A stretch of DNA of 64,000 bases. Origin: Vibrio sp. 10N.286.49.B1. Its GTDB lineage: Bacteria > Pseudomonadota > Gammaproteobacteria > Enterobacterales > Vibrionaceae. The notes beneath the pieces were generated by a model. It searched no databases. It was not told the origin of the DNA and was given only the letters and a program-made list of their open reading frames with translations. The DNA lies in contig NZ_MCUW01000078.1 of NCBI RefSeq assembly GCF_002873335.1, forward strand, positions 239,401 to 303,400, in the 5' to 3' direction. Below, piece by piece: positions 52,751 through 62,395 of this stretch (its first letter is position 1; each line of letters begins with the position of its first letter). A program made the translations under genes and the position numbers.

Positions 52751-55033
52751 ATGAGCTCTCTAAGAAGAAAATGGGTTAGTGACCCTGCGTTTAAAATGTT
52801 TAAGAAAGTTTTACCACCGTTGTCAGCGACAGAGCGTGAAGCTATGGAAGCGGGTAGCGTCTGGTGGGATGGGGAGCTGTTCTCTGGTACCCCAAACTTT
52901 AAGACATTGCACCAGTATCCAAAACCAACGCTTACGGCAGAAGAGCAGTCCTTCATGGATAACGAGCTTGAAACCTTGTTGGAAATGCTGGATGACTACA
53001 CTATCGTGACCCAAGACCGAGATCTCCCTAAAGAGGTTTGGGATTACTTGCGAAACGAGCGCTTTTTCTCTTTGATCATCTCAAAAGAGTACGGCGGTCG
53101 TGAATTTTCTTCACTTGCTAACTCCACCATTGTGACCAAGATAGCGACGCGCAGTATCAGTGCCGCGGTATCGGTCATGGTGCCAAACTCTCTCGGTCCG
53201 GGGGAGCTACTGTCTCACTACGGTACACAAGAACAAAAAGATTACTGGTTACCTCGTTTAGCTGATGGTACTGACATCCCTTGTTTTGCTTTAACTGGTC
53301 CGGAAGCGGGCTCTGACGCTGGTGGTATTCCTGATAAAGGCGTGGTTTGTTATGGCGAGCATGAAGGCAAAGAAGTGCTTGGTATTCGCCTAAATTGGAA
53401 CAAGCGTTATATTACACTTGCCCCTGTGGCGACGGTACTTGGCCTAGCATTCAAACTGCACGATCCCGATCAGCTTATGGGTGAAAAAGAGGACTTGGGT
53501 ATTACCTGTGCCTTAATTCCAGCTGACCACAAAGGCGTTGAGATTGGTGAGCGTCACGATCCAATACACCTAGCCTTCATGAACGGCCCGACTCGCGGCA
53601 ACGATGTATTCATTCCTATGGATTGGTTGATTGGTGGCGCAGACTACGCAGGGCGCGGTTGGCGCATGCTGGTGGAATGTCTATCAGCGGGTCGCGGGAT
53701 TTCATTACCTGCACTTGGCACCGCAATTGGTCACCTTACTACTCGTACGACTGGCGCTTATGCGTATGTTCGTAAGCAGTTCGGCATGTCGATTGGTAAG
53801 TTTGAGGGGGTTGCGGAAGCCATGGGCCGCATCGGCGGGATGACCTATCTGCTCGAAGCCACACGAACCATGACAACCACGTCTCTTGATATGGGTGAAA
53901 AACCGGGGATTGTCACCGCTATTGCTAAGTATCATATGACGGAAATGGCGCGAACAATTTTGAATGATTCGATGGATATTCACGCCGGTCGAGCGATTCA
54001 AGACGGGCCTATGAACTACCTGTCATCAAGCTACCTCGGGATCCCGGTTGCGATCACCGTAGAAGGGGCCAATATTCTAACCCGTAACCTTATGATATTT
54101 GGTCAGGGAGCGACGCGTTGTCACCCTTATGTTCTGCAAGAGATGGAAGCAGCGGCCAATCCGGACCAGACACAAGCGGCAGAAGACTTTGATAAGTTAT
54201 TGTTCAAACATATTGGCCACGCGACTAAGAATACATTTGGTGCGTTTGGTGCCGCGTTAACCGGTTCAGCGTTTGTTGGCGCTTATATGAGTGGTCCAAC
54301 GAAACGTTACTACAAAGACTTAACCCGTCTAAGTAAAGCGTTAGCAGTCAGCGCTGATTTTGCCATGTTAACGTTGGGCGGTGACCTGAAACGCAAAGAA
54401 ACGATTTCTGCGCGCTTAGGTGATGGACTGGCATACTTGTTTATGGCCTCTGCAGCATTGAAAAAATACGAGGATGATGGGCGTCAAGCGGCAGACTTGG
54501 ATTATGTTCATTACGCGGTTCAGCATTGTATGCACCACGCGGCAACGTCTTTGAATGAGGCATACCGTAACTTCCCAGCGCGCTGGGCAGGACGCACATT
54601 GAAAGCCTTGTTATTCCCAATTGGCAATCATTTCGAGAAACCGTCGGATGAGATTGGGATGAAGATTGCGAAATCCATGATGGTACCGGGCGCGCATCGT
54701 GACCGTTTAACTCAGCTCTGTTATATCGGTCCTAAAGACGATGACAAAATCGGACTGATGGAAAATGCCTTTATTGCTATGTATGACATCCAAGACTTAG
54801 AAAAGAAATTGTTCAAAGGCGTTAAGGAAGGAAAAGTGGCGAAGAAAGGGCTGCTTGAAGAGCGTCTAACACAAGCCTTAGCGGCGGATGTATTAACGCA
54901 AGACGAAGTGGATAAGATTAAAGCGGCCGATGCACTGCGCTACAAAGCGATTCAGGTGGACCACTTTAGTCATGACTTGAGTGAGGTGCGCACCCACAGC
55001 GTTGCTAAACCCAAGCTAAACAGCGTGGCATAG
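52751..55033 (+). CDS. fadE: Acyl-CoA dehydrogenase
   Basis: A 760-residue flavoenzyme that performs the first step of fatty-acid beta-oxidation. The start MSSLRRKWVSDPAFK is chosen over a GTG seven codons upstream. FAD/substrate regions are visible: CFALTGPEAGSDAGGIPDKG, SAGRGISLPALGTAIGHLTT, AYVRKQFGMSIGKFEG and DIHAGRAIQDGPMNY; the C-terminal DUF1974 extension (LGIPVAITVEGANILTRNLM and beyond) is characteristic of FadE. It follows psrA by ~100 bases, and a weak PsrA-like site lies in between. A terminator is at 55095-55126. Confidence 0.95.
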   Translation: MSSLRRKWVSDPAFKMFKKVLPPLSATEREAMEAGSVWWDGELFSGTPNFKTLHQYPKPTLTAEEQSFMDNELETLLEMLDDYTIVTQDRDLPKEVWDYLRNERFFSLIISKEYGGREFSSLANSTIVTKIATRSISAAVSVMVPNSLGPGELLSHYGTQEQKDYWLPRLADGTDIPCFALTGPEAGSDAGGIPDKGVVCYGEHEGKEVLGIRLNWNKRYITLAPVATVLGLAFKLHDPDQLMGEKEDLGITCALIPADHKGVEIGERHDPIHLAFMNGPTRGNDVFIPMDWLIGGADYAGRGWRMLVECLSAGRGISLPALGTAIGHLTTRTTGAYAYVRKQFGMSIGKFEGVAEAMGRIGGMTYLLEATRTMTTTSLDMGEKPGIVTAIAKYHMTEMARTILNDSMDIHAGRAIQDGPMNYLSSSYLGIPVAITVEGANILTRNLMIFGQGATRCHPYVLQEMEAAANPDQTQAAEDFDKLLFKHIGHATKNTFGAFGAALTGSAFVGAYMSGPTKRYYKDLTRLSKALAVSADFAMLTLGGDLKRKETISARLGDGLAYLFMASAALKKYEDDGRQAADLDYVHYAVQHCMHHAATSLNEAYRNFPARWAGRTLKALLFPIGNHFEKPSDEIGMKIAKSMMVPGAHRDRLTQLCYIGPKDDDKIGLMENAFIAMYDIQDLEKKLFKGVKEGKVAKKGLLEERLTQALAADVLTQDEVDKIKAADALRYKAIQVDHFSHDLSEVRTHSVAKPKLNSVA

Positions 55034-55094
55034 CAATGAGCTGATAGTGTGTTTCTATCCTCTTAAGGCTCACACAAACATGTGGGAATTAAAA

Positions 55095-55126
55095 CCAAGA
55101 AGGGCGCTTTAGCGCTCTTCTTTTGG
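55095..55126 (+). terminator. Terminator of fadE
   Basis: Stem CCAAGAAGGGCGCT/AGCGCTCTTCTTTTGG with a 2-base loop and one wobble pair, 60 bases past the fadE stop. Confidence 0.85.
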
Positions 55127-55255
55127 TTGGAAGCAGGGTCATGTTTTACGTTAAAGTGCTCCAACCACTTAGCAAATTAAACAGATTTAACAGAAAAAAG
55201 ATGCGGTTTGCCTTTGAACCTTTTATCCTACAAGGGATTTTTTGAGGAACTTAAT

Positions 55256-56458
55256 ATGATCATCAAACCCCGAATTCGTGGATTTATCTGTACTACTACT
55301 CACCCAGTAGGTTGTGAAGCTAACGTAAAAGAACAAATTGCTTATACCAAAGCACAAGGCCCAATTGCGAATGCACCTAAGCGTGTATTGGTGGTGGGTT
55401 CTTCAAGTGGTTATGGCCTTTCTTCTCGTATCGCTGCGGCATTTGGTGGTAGTGCGTCAACAATCGGCGTATTTTTCGAGAAACCAGCGACAGAGCGCAA
55501 GCCTGGTACGGCGGGTTATTACAACTCGGCAGCATTTGAAAAATTAGCAAAAGAAGAAGGCTTGTATGCGAAAAGCATTAACGGCGATGCCTTCTCTCAT
55601 GAAGCTAAACAGAAAGTCATTGATTTGATCAAAGAAGACCTTGGTCAGATCGATATGGTGGTTTACTCACTGGCGTCTCCAGTACGTAAATTACCAGATA
55701 CCGGTGAAGTGATTCGTTCATCGCTAAAACCAATTGGCGAAACGTACACGTCAACGGCAGTTGATACCAACTCTGACACTATCATCGAAGCAAGCATTGA
55801 GCCTGCGACAGAAGAAGAAATCGCCGACACGGTAACCGTGATGGGCGGCGAAGATTGGGAACTGTGGGTTAACGCTCTTTCTGATGCTGGCGTTCTTGCT
55901 GACGGTTGTAAAACCGTTGCTTACTCATACATTGGTACTGAATTGACATGGCCAATCTACTGGGAAGGCGCGCTTGGTAAGGCTAAGATGGACTTAGACC
56001 GAGCGGCTTCTGAGCTTAACGCTAAACTTGCGGAAACGGGTGGCAGTGCAAACGTAGCGGTACTTAAATCCGTTGTCACACAAGCAAGCTCAGCGATTCC
56101 TGTTATGCCACTGTACATCGCGATGGTATTCAAGAAGATGCGTGAAGCTGGCGTTCATGAAGGTTGTATGGAGCAAATCCACCGAATGTTCTCACAACGT
56201 CTTTATAAAGAAGATGGCAGCGCGGCAGAAGTCGATGACAAAAACCGTCTTCGTCTTGATGACTGGGAATTGCGTGACGATATTCAACAACACTGTGCAA
56301 ACCTATGGCCACAGATCACAACAGAGAACCTAAAAGAACTCACGGATTACGTTGAGTACAAAGAAGAGTTCCTGAAGTTATTTGGCTTTGGTATTGAAGG
56401 TGTTGACTACGAAGCGGATATCTCTCCACTCGTTGAATTTGATGTTATCGACCTATAA
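55256..56458 (+). CDS. fabV: Enoyl-[acyl-carrier-protein] reductase FabV
   Basis: A 400-residue NADH-dependent enoyl-ACP reductase of the FabV class, first found in V. cholerae, which is naturally tolerant of triclosan. The start [20 protein letters not shown] is the family N-terminus. The nucleotide-binding region is [20 protein letters not shown] and the active-site Tyr-x8-Lys motif is in [25 protein letters not shown] (Tyr then Lys). It completes each cycle of fatty-acid synthesis. It lies next to fadE, so synthesis and breakdown genes are neighbours. A palindromic terminator follows. Confidence 0.97.
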   Translation: MIIKPRIRGFICTTTHPVGCEANVKEQIAYTKAQGPIANAPKRVLVVGSSSGYGLSSRIAAAFGGSASTIGVFFEKPATERKPGTAGYYNSAAFEKLAKEEGLYAKSINGDAFSHEAKQKVIDLIKEDLGQIDMVVYSLASPVRKLPDTGEVIRSSLKPIGETYTSTAVDTNSDTIIEASIEPATEEEIADTVTVMGGEDWELWVNALSDAGVLADGCKTVAYSYIGTELTWPIYWEGALGKAKMDLDRAASELNAKLAETGGSANVAVLKSVVTQASSAIPVMPLYIAMVFKKMREAGVHEGCMEQIHRMFSQRLYKEDGSAAEVDDKNRLRLDDWELRDDIQQHCANLWPQITTENLKELTDYVEYKEEFLKLFGFGIEGVDYEADISPLVEFDVIDL

Positions 56459-56512
56459 GCACCATCGAGGCCTATACCCTAGTCGGGTGTGAGTTTTTTT
56501 GGTAAAAAAGAC

Positions 56513-56540
56513 AAGAAGGAAGCCTAGGCTTCCTTCTTTT
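56513..56540. terminator. Terminator of fabV
   Basis: Perfect 13-bp palindromic stem AAGAAGGAAGCCT/AGGCTTCCTTCTT then TT. Symmetric, so it may act both ways. Confidence 0.88.
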
Positions 56541-56554
56541 ATATGCGTCATACT

Positions 56555-56613
56555 CTTCTACTTCTACTTCTACTTCTACTTCTACTTCTACTTCTACTTC
56601 TACTTCTACTTCT
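56555..56613. repeat. 6-bp tandem repeat (CTTCTA)n
   Basis: Nine exact copies of CTTCTA and part of a tenth between the fabV terminator and the next gene. Non-coding microsatellite with high potential for slippage. Confidence 0.97.
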
Positions 56614-56666
56614 GTTGTAAATAGCTCTGTTTCGAACAAGGGAATATTCAGCTACCAGAGATTCTG

Positions 56667-56870
56667 TTATTCCTCATGGACCTTTACGTCAGTCATTCTA
56701 TTGCCATTTGCCAGTTGAATAATGGCCGTCGCTTCTGAGCTTAGGTTGTTGTCGACCTGATGCAAATGGTCGATTTCAATGACTTCACTTCCAAGGAGAA
56801 GATGGCCATCGCGATAGACGTTGGCATGACCGTTTTTGTTGAGTCTGACGTAATAATCGAGTGTGTCCAT
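56667..56870 (-). CDS. Small protein of unknown function
   Basis: A 67-residue soluble protein beginning MDTLDYYVRLNKNGHANVYR. It looks like a short beta-rich fold (repeated short strands, VYRDGHLLLGSEVIEIDH), without signal peptide or membrane segment. AGGTGG precedes the ATG. I do not recognise it. Codon use and a good ribosome site speak for a real gene. Confidence 0.55.
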   Translation of the reverse strand: MDTLDYYVRLNKNGHANVYRDGHLLLGSEVIEIDHLHQVDNNLSSEATAIIQLANGNRMTDVKVHEE

Positions 56871-57309
56871 ACTAGCCACCTTTCTGCTTATGAAACTGCT
56901 AATGAATCGTTGAATTACAGTACGTAAATCTATCCTAGAAACAAGATATCTAAACGTCGTGATAGTTCCAAACGTGATAATTTAATAGTAGGAAATTATG
57001 CGGCTAAATCAACACTGTTCATCTAACCGCTATATAGAAATTAACGAGGTTGGTATCTGCTGTATCAGCGATAGCGGTATAAACAAACGGTCAGGAGTTG
57101 ATGATGGTGCCACATTCAACGTGAATAGGATGAAAGTGCGATGTGTCACAAAATTCGATTGTCATTTAAGACTCATTAGTTACAATGTCGCATTGCGTTA
57201 GAGAGTGCATCTGTATTTGCATTTAATAACCCAAAACTTTTACCAAATCGTGGCAGTTTTACCTCGAGTAACTTTTTACCTCGAGTAATACTGCTAACCA
57301 TTAATGCAA
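56871..57309. other. Intergenic region and thrS leader with 15-bp direct repeats
   Basis: About 440 bases. The last part belongs to the thrS leader and has two direct repeats of TTTTACCTCGAGTAA (57257-57271 and 57274-57288), each able to fold as a small hairpin TTAC/GTAA. A plus-strand frame at 56998-57201 has no convincing ribosome site or family and is not called a gene. Confidence 0.45.
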
Positions 57310-57330
57310 GTCTTGCTTGGTGTGCAAGAC
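57310..57330 (+). promoter_or_regulatory. thrS translational operator mimicking the tRNA-Thr anticodon arm
   Basis: A perfect 7-bp stem GTCTTGC/GCAAGAC with a 7-base loop TTGGTGT, 20 bases before the thrS ATG. The loop has U33-G-G-U in anticodon-loop places 33-36, i.e. the GGU anticodon of tRNA-Thr. In E. coli, ThrRS binds a similar mimic in its own leader to block translation, so autoregulation is expected here. Confidence 0.75.
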
Positions 57331-57349
57331 CACTGTAATAGGATACTAC

Positions 57350-59275
57350 ATGCCTGTAATTACTCTTCCTGACGGCAGTCAGCGTCAATTTGATAACCCT
57401 GTTTCTACTCTCGATGTTGCCCTTTCTATCGGTCCTGGTCTTGCGAAAGCAACCATCGCTGGTCGTGTAGATGGTGAGCGTGTCGATGCCTGCGATCTTA
57501 TTGAAAACGATGCAAGCCTAGAAATCATCACAGCGAAAGACCCAGACGGTCTTGAAATCGTTCGTCACTCATGTGCTCACTTATTGGGGCACGCGATTAA
57601 GCAGCTGTACCCAGAAGCAAAAATGGCGATTGGTCCTACGATAGACAATGGCTTTTATTACGATATCGATCTAGAAGAATCTCTAACACAAGATGATATA
57701 GAGAAGATCGAAAAACGCATGAAAGAGCTGGCGAAAACCAAGTATCAAGTTGTTAAGAAAAAGGTAAGTTGGCAGGAAGCTCGCGATACGTTTGAAAGTC
57801 GCGGTGAACCTTACAAGATTGAAATCTTGGATGAGAACGTTGCTAAAGACGACCGTCCAGGCCTATACCACCACGAAGAATACATTGATATGTGTCGTGG
57901 TCCTCATGTGCCAAACATGAGCTTCTGTCAGCACTTTAAACTGCTGAACGTAGCGGGTGCATACTGGCGTGGTAACAGTGACAACAAGATGCTTCAGCGT
58001 ATCTATGGTACTGCCTTCCACGACAAGAAAGCTCTCAAAGAACACATGACGCGCTTAGAAGAAGCTGCGAAGCGTGATCACCGTAAAATTGGTAAGCACT
58101 TGGATCTTTTCCATATGCAGCAAGAAGCGCCGGGTATGGTCTTCTGGCACCACAACGGTTGGTCTATCTTCCGTGATCTAGAAGTGTTTATCCGTCAAAA
58201 ACTGACAGAGTACGATTACCAAGAAGTGAAGGGCCCATTAATGATGGACCGTGTGCTTTGGGAACGCTCTGGTCACTGGGATAAGTACGCAGAAGCGATG
58301 TTCACGACGTCTTCAGAGAACCGTGAATACGCGATTAAGCCAATGAACTGTCCTGGTCACGTACAGATCTTTAACCAAGGTCTTAAATCGTACCGCGATT
58401 TGCCGCTACGTATGGCTGAATTTGGTTCTTGTCACCGTAACGAGCCATCAGGCGCGTTGCACGGCATTATGCGTGTTCGTGGCTTTACTCAAGATGATGC
58501 TCACGTGTTCTGTACTGAACAACAAGTGCAGGATGAAGTGAAATCTTGTATTGAGATGGTCTACGATACATACCAAACTTTTGGTTTTGAAAACATCGTA
58601 GTAAAACTGTCTACACGCCCTGAAAAACGTGTGGGTTCTGATGAAATGTGGGACCGTGCCGAGTCTGATCTTGAGCTTGCGCTTAAGTCGATGGACATCG
58701 CATACGAGATTCAAGAAGGCGAGGGTGCATTTTATGGGCCTAAGATTGAATTTACTTTGCATGATTGTTTGGACCGAGCTTGGCAATGTGGTACAGTGCA
58801 GCTCGATTTTGCATTACCAGAGCGTCTAGGTGCCACTTACGTGGGTGAAGATAACGAGCGTCACACGCCAGTTATGATTCACCGAGCGATTTTAGGTTCA
58901 CTAGAGCGTTTTATTGGCATTCTAATTGAAGAATATGCAGGCTTCTTCCCAACATGGTTAGCTCCTGAGCAAGCTATTGTTATGGGAATTACAGACAAAC
59001 AGTCTGAATATGTTCAAGAAATTACGAAAAAACTGCAAAAAAGTGGAATTAGAGCCAAAGCGGACTTGAGAAATGAGAAGATTGGCTTTAAAATCCGCGA
59101 ACATACTTTGAAACGTGTACCGTATATGCTTGTTTGTGGCGACCAAGAAATGGAAGCTGGAGAGATTGCAGTACGTACTCGTAAGGGCAACGATTTAGGC
59201 AAGTTTAAAGTGGATGACTTTATCTCATACATCCAAGCCGAAATCGCAAGCCGTAAGCTCAATCTGGAGGAATAA
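57350..59275 (+). CDS. thrS: Threonyl-tRNA synthetase
   Basis: A 641-residue class II synthetase. The start [17 protein letters not shown] begins the TGS domain; the editing domain (about 65-225) holds [16 protein letters not shown] and the CRGPHVPNM zinc-like site; the catalytic core has [10 protein letters not shown], motif 2 [20 protein letters not shown], and motif 3 near [19 protein letters not shown]. The C-terminal anticodon-binding domain ends the protein. It is the first gene of the conserved thrS-infC-rpmI-rplT cluster and is preceded by a tRNA-like operator. Its stop is only three bases from the ATT start of infC. Confidence 0.97.
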   Translation: MPVITLPDGSQRQFDNPVSTLDVALSIGPGLAKATIAGRVDGERVDACDLIENDASLEIITAKDPDGLEIVRHSCAHLLGHAIKQLYPEAKMAIGPTIDNGFYYDIDLEESLTQDDIEKIEKRMKELAKTKYQVVKKKVSWQEARDTFESRGEPYKIEILDENVAKDDRPGLYHHEEYIDMCRGPHVPNMSFCQHFKLLNVAGAYWRGNSDNKMLQRIYGTAFHDKKALKEHMTRLEEAAKRDHRKIGKHLDLFHMQQEAPGMVFWHHNGWSIFRDLEVFIRQKLTEYDYQEVKGPLMMDRVLWERSGHWDKYAEAMFTTSSENREYAIKPMNCPGHVQIFNQGLKSYRDLPLRMAEFGSCHRNEPSGALHGIMRVRGFTQDDAHVFCTEQQVQDEVKSCIEMVYDTYQTFGFENIVVKLSTRPEKRVGSDEMWDRAESDLELALKSMDIAYEIQEGEGAFYGPKIEFTLHDCLDRAWQCGTVQLDFALPERLGATYVGEDNERHTPVMIHRAILGSLERFIGILIEEYAGFFPTWLAPEQAIVMGITDKQSEYVQEITKKLQKSGIRAKADLRNEKIGFKIREHTLKRVPYMLVCGDQEMEAGEIAVRTRKGNDLGKFKVDDFISYIQAEIASRKLNLEE

Positions 59276-59278
59276 CCT

Positions 59279-59830
59279 ATTAAAGGCGGAAGACGTGGCC
59301 AACAACCGGCCAAACAAAACCAGCACCGTTTAAACGGTGAGATTCGTGGCGTACGTGAAGTTCGTCTAACAGGTGCAGATGGTGAACCTGTTGGTGTCGT
59401 ATTGATCCAAGAAGCGCTAGATGCAGCTTTAGAAGCTGGTATGGATCTCGTAGAGATCAGCCCTAACGCCGAGCCACCAGTCTGTCGTGTGATGGACTAT
59501 GGTAAGTTCCTCTTTGAAAAGAGCAAATCTGCTAAAGAGCAGAAGAAAAAGCAAAAGCAGGTCCAGATCAAGGAAATAAAATTCCGTCCTGGAACTGATA
59601 TTGGAGACTATCAGGTAAAACTACGCAACCTGACGCGTTTCCTAGAAGACGGCAACAAAGTGAAGGTAACAATTCGCTTCCGTGGCCGAGAAATGGCACA
59701 CCAAGAGATCGGTGTCGACGTTCTTCATCGTTTGAAAGAAGATACAGTGGAAATTGCTGTTGTTGAATCTTTCCCGACGAGAATCGAAGGCCGCCAGATG
59801 ATCATGGTGTTAGCCCCTAAGAAGAAGTAA
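59279..59830 (+). CDS. infC: Translation initiation factor IF-3
   Basis: A 183-residue factor that prevents early joining of ribosomal subunits and checks the start codon. The gene begins with the rare ATT codon (59279), as in E. coli, giving (M)[20 protein letters not shown] lies eight bases upstream inside the thrS end. This start lets IF-3 limit its own synthesis, since it disfavours unusual start codons. The N-domain has [14 protein letters not shown] and [15 protein letters not shown], the linker is lysine-rich ([14 protein letters not shown]), and the C-domain carries [14 protein letters not shown]. The usual length confirms the upstream start. Confidence 0.96.
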   Translation: MKGGRRGQQPAKQNQHRLNGEIRGVREVRLTGADGEPVGVVLIQEALDAALEAGMDLVEISPNAEPPVCRVMDYGKFLFEKSKSAKEQKKKQKQVQIKEIKFRPGTDIGDYQVKLRNLTRFLEDGNKVKVTIRFRGREMAHQEIGVDVLHRLKEDTVEIAVVESFPTRIEGRQMIMVLAPKKK

Positions 59831-59856
59831 TTAGCGGCTTGCAAGTAATTTAACCT

Positions 59857-59887
59857 TGTCGCCCCTCAGTTTAGAGGGAACGCGGCA
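59857..59887 (+). promoter_or_regulatory. Probable L20-binding translational operator
   Basis: An irregular hairpin between infC and rpmI: TGTCGC/GCGGCA and CCCTC/GAGGG stems separated on one side by unpaired AAC, loop AGTTTA. Its form resembles the 23S rRNA site of protein L20, which in E. coli binds this part of the mRNA to lower rpmI-rplT translation. Confidence 0.55.
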
Positions 59888-59946
59888 GGGTTTCATTCGC
59901 CCTGATTACTATGTTTATTAACTCAACAATGCGGAGTTCTTCATCC

Positions 59947-60141
59947 ATGCCAAAGATGAAATCCAACAAAGGTGCAGCTAAGCGTTTCAAGAAAACAGCT
60001 GGTGGCATCAAATTTAAGCACGCTGGTAAACGTCACATTCTGACTAAGCGTACTACTAAGAACAAGCGTCAGCTTCGTCCAAATGCAATCCTTCCAAAGT
60101 GTGAAGTGGCTGCAGTTGCTCGTATGCTTCCATACGCATAA
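59947..60141 (+). CDS. rpmI: 50S ribosomal protein L35
   Basis: A 64-residue, very basic ribosomal protein, [20 protein letters not shown] onward. Length and sequence are normal. It lies between infC and rplT in the conserved cluster and is under the same translational control by L20. The open frame upstream to 59911 is not part of the protein. Confidence 0.97.
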   Translation: MPKMKSNKGAAKRFKKTAGGIKFKHAGKRHILTKRTTKNKRQLRPNAILPKCEVAAVARMLPYA

Positions 60142-60182
60142 TTCTTTTTAGTTTATTAATCGTTTAGTTTAGGAGAGACATA

Positions 60183-60536
60183 ATGCCTCGCGTAAAACGT
60201 GGTGTACAAGCTCGTGCACGTCATAAGAAAGTTCTAAAACAAGCTAAAGGTTACTACGGAGCACGTTCACGTGTTTACCGCGTAGCTTTCCAAGCTGTTA
60301 CAAAAGCAGGTCAATACGCATACCGTGACCGTCGCAACAAGAAACGTCAATTCCGTCAACTTTGGATTGCACGTATCAACGCGGCTTCTCGTCAAAATGG
60401 TCTATCTTACAGCCGTTTCATCAACGGTCTTAAGAAAGCATCTATCGAGATCGATCGTAAGATCCTTGCTGATATCGCTGTATTCGACAAAGCTGCATTT
60501 GCAGTTCTAGTTGAAAAAGCGAAAGCTGCACTTTAA
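60183..60536 (+). CDS. rplT: 50S ribosomal protein L20
   Basis: A 117-residue basic protein of the large ribosomal subunit, starting [20 protein letters not shown], needed early in 50S assembly and a translational repressor of the rpmI-rplT part of its operon. GGAGAG precedes the ATG. It is the last gene of the cluster; a terminator at 60562-60588 lies between it and the integron integrase, whose gene comes toward it. Confidence 0.98.
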   Translation: MPRVKRGVQARARHKKVLKQAKGYYGARSRVYRVAFQAVTKAGQYAYRDRRNKKRQFRQLWIARINAASRQNGLSYSRFINGLKKASIEIDRKILADIAVFDKAAFAVLVEKAKAAL

Positions 60537-60561
60537 TTAGTTAGCAGTCTAGATCTTTTAT

Positions 60562-60588
60562 AAAGGAGAGCATTTGCTCTCCTTTTTT
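60562..60588. terminator. Terminator between rplT and the integrase gene
   Basis: 11-bp stem AAAGGAGAGCA/TGCTCTCCTTT with a tiny loop and six T on the plus strand, A residues before. It can serve both converging genes. Confidence 0.9.
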
Positions 60589-60593
60589 ATTGC

Positions 60594-61565
60594 CTATAAC
60601 AAATGAGAAAGGGGGCTCTTTACCCCGTTCGCTCCGCGATTCACCACATGCGTATAGATTTGCGTTGTTTTGATATCGGTATGACCAAGCTGCTCCTGAA
60701 CCGTTCGAATATCCGCACCACTTTCAAGCAGGTGAGTAGCAAAAGAGTGTCGTAAGGTATGGCAACTCACTGGTTTACTAATGCCCGCTTTAGAAACCGC
60801 TTGTTTGAGCGCCTTTTGAATACTTGTCTCATTAATATGATGCCGCCGACGTTCCTTTGATACTGGATCGATGGCAAGCCTTATTGAAGGAAACAAAAAC
60901 TGCCAATTCAGTTCTTTGTTTGAGTTAGGATATTTAGTGGCGAGCGCGTTGGGTAATGATACACCTGCGTAGTCGTGTTGCTTGGTATCTTGCCGCCAAT
61001 ATCGTTCGACATTTTGCTGCTGCAGTTTGATAGCAGGGTACAACTCTCTCGCCAACGTCACGATACGATTCTTATTTCCTTTCGCTCGCCATACTCGCAG
61101 TGCGCCATATTCAAAATCTATGTCCTGATATCGAAGTCGTAAGCACTCCATTAAACGCAATCCAGAGCCATACATTAGCTGTGTCGGCAGTAAATACACC
61201 GACGCGATATTTTCTAGCACACTGACCACCTCTTTTGTGGTTAGCACCGTAGGCAGTTTCTTGGAGCGATGTGATTTCTTGAATCGCATGTTAACGTCAA
61301 TTGGCGCATTGATAATGTGTTTGTATAAAAACACTAACGCATTTAGGGCAACGGCCTGGCTACGAGCTGCTAAGTTTCGCGACGTCACTAGGTAGGAGAG
61401 AAACGCTTCTACATCTTTACTCGTGAGTTCACGAGGGTGCGTTTTATTGTGATAAACAATGTATTGCACTATCCAGGTTAAGTACGCATCGATCGTCCGT
61501 TCCGAATAATGCCTTGAGCGCATAAAGTCACGAATGTAACTTATAAATGGTGATTTCATAGCCAT
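60594..61565 (-). CDS. intIA: Chromosomal integron integrase
   Basis: A 323-residue tyrosine recombinase of the IntI family. Catalytic residues are visible: Arg137 (GSGLRLMECLRLR), His269 and Arg272 (CHTLRHSFATH), His295 (QLGHTD) and nucleophile Tyr304 (TTQIYTHV). The IntI-specific insertion, absent from phage and Xer recombinases, is at about 206-234 (ALATKYPNSNKELNWQFLFP). The gene is next to rplT and points away from the cassettes, the standard position of the Vibrio superintegron integrase. A LexA box (61574-61589) lies nine bases before the start, so it is part of the SOS response. It looks intact. Confidence 0.96.
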   Translation of the reverse strand: MAMKSPFISYIRDFMRSRHYSERTIDAYLTWIVQYIVYHNKTHPRELTSKDVEAFLSYLVTSRNLAARSQAVALNALVFLYKHIINAPIDVNMRFKKSHRSKKLPTVLTTKEVVSVLENIASVYLLPTQLMYGSGLRLMECLRLRYQDIDFEYGALRVWRAKGNKNRIVTLARELYPAIKLQQQNVERYWRQDTKQHDYAGVSLPNALATKYPNSNKELNWQFLFPSIRLAIDPVSKERRRHHINETSIQKALKQAVSKAGISKPVSCHTLRHSFATHLLESGADIRTVQEQLGHTDIKTTQIYTHVVNRGANGVKSPLSHLL

Positions 61566-61573
61566 GCCTAATG

Positions 61574-61589
61574 CTGTTGTTATATACAG
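61574..61589. promoter_or_regulatory. LexA box controlling the integrase
   Basis: CTGTTGTTATATACAG matches the LexA operator CTG-N10-CAG with an AT-rich centre. It lies directly before the integrase start, as in V. cholerae intIA, where DNA damage induces integrase. Confidence 0.88.
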
Positions 61590-61779
61590 TGGAGCGGTCT
61601 AGGCTTGATATTCGTTTTTAGACGGAATAATTCAGTCTTTTGTGATGAGCAACAAGTTTAATAGTACTTAGCTAACTGATTTTCAAACAATAATGCTCTA
61701 ACATAGGCAGATTCTATGATAATAGAAGGCGGTAGCGTGCGGCAAAGTACGGAATTAGTCCGTCTATAAAGTGTTAGGC
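61590..61779. other. attI recombination site and cassette promoter region
   Basis: The region between integrase gene and first cassette ends at the core site GTTAGGC (61773-61779), where incoming cassettes join (cut between G and TT). It should contain the attI arm sites and a promoter reading into the cassettes, which I could not place exactly. Confidence 0.7.
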
Positions 61780-61793
61780 AAACAGGAGTAAAT

Positions 61794-62390
61794 ATGGATA
61801 TTGCGGTACTAACCTTTGATGGATTTAATGAGCTTGACTCATTTGTTGTAGCGGGAATTTTGAACCGAATGAAAGATGCTGGTTGGAACGTGCAAATAAC
61901 GAGTCCATCTCAGTATGTCACTTCAATGAACGGAGTTACAATCCAATCCCAACAACCTCTCGAGTTTGCAAATCGAGCCAACGTTGTATTGTTTGGCAGC
62001 GGTGCGCTAACGCGCGATATTGCTCAAGACAAAGATATACTTTCAAGACTAAAGCTAAATCCCGAAAGTCAGTTAATCGGTGGACAATGTTCAGGTACGT
62101 TGCTCATGTCAGTGCTCGGCTTACTGCATCAAATACCCGCTTGTACCGATTTAACAACTAAACCTTGGATCGTCGAATCAGGAGTGACGGTTTTAGAGCA
62201 GCCCTTTTATGCGGAGGGTAATCTTGCGACAGCAGGTGGTTGTTTGTCATCAAAGTACTTGGCTACATGGGTGATTAGTAAGTTGTCGAGCAGGGCGGAT
62301 GCTGAATCGGCAATTCATTATGTCGCACCAGTCGGTGAAAAAGAAAGTACGGTTCAGCACTGCATGGCAGTAGTCAATGCATGCCTGTAA
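61794..62390 (+). CDS. DJ-1/PfpI-like protein in the first integron cassette
   Basis: A 198-residue protein with the class I glutamine amidotransferase-like fold of DJ-1/PfpI. It begins MDIAVLTFDGFNELDSFVV, as these proteins do, and the nucleophile elbow is GGQCSGTLLMSVLGLL with the Cys at about residue 100. GGCLSSKYLATWVI is the usual C-terminal helix. Members include chaperone, glyoxalase III and transcription-related forms; none can be chosen here. It starts 20 bases after the attI junction and is closed by an attC site, so it is a complete cassette and the one most strongly expressed. Confidence 0.82.
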   Translation: MDIAVLTFDGFNELDSFVVAGILNRMKDAGWNVQITSPSQYVTSMNGVTIQSQQPLEFANRANVVLFGSGALTRDIAQDKDILSRLKLNPESQLIGGQCSGTLLMSVLGLLHQIPACTDLTTKPWIVESGVTVLEQPFYAEGNLATAGGCLSSKYLATWVISKLSSRADAESAIHYVAPVGEKESTVQHCMAVVNACL

Positions 62391-62395
62391 AACTT

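Noticed and set aside
56998..57201. 67-residue plus-strand frame before thrS
   Set aside because: No ribosome site or recognisable sequence, and it lies in a non-coding leader region.
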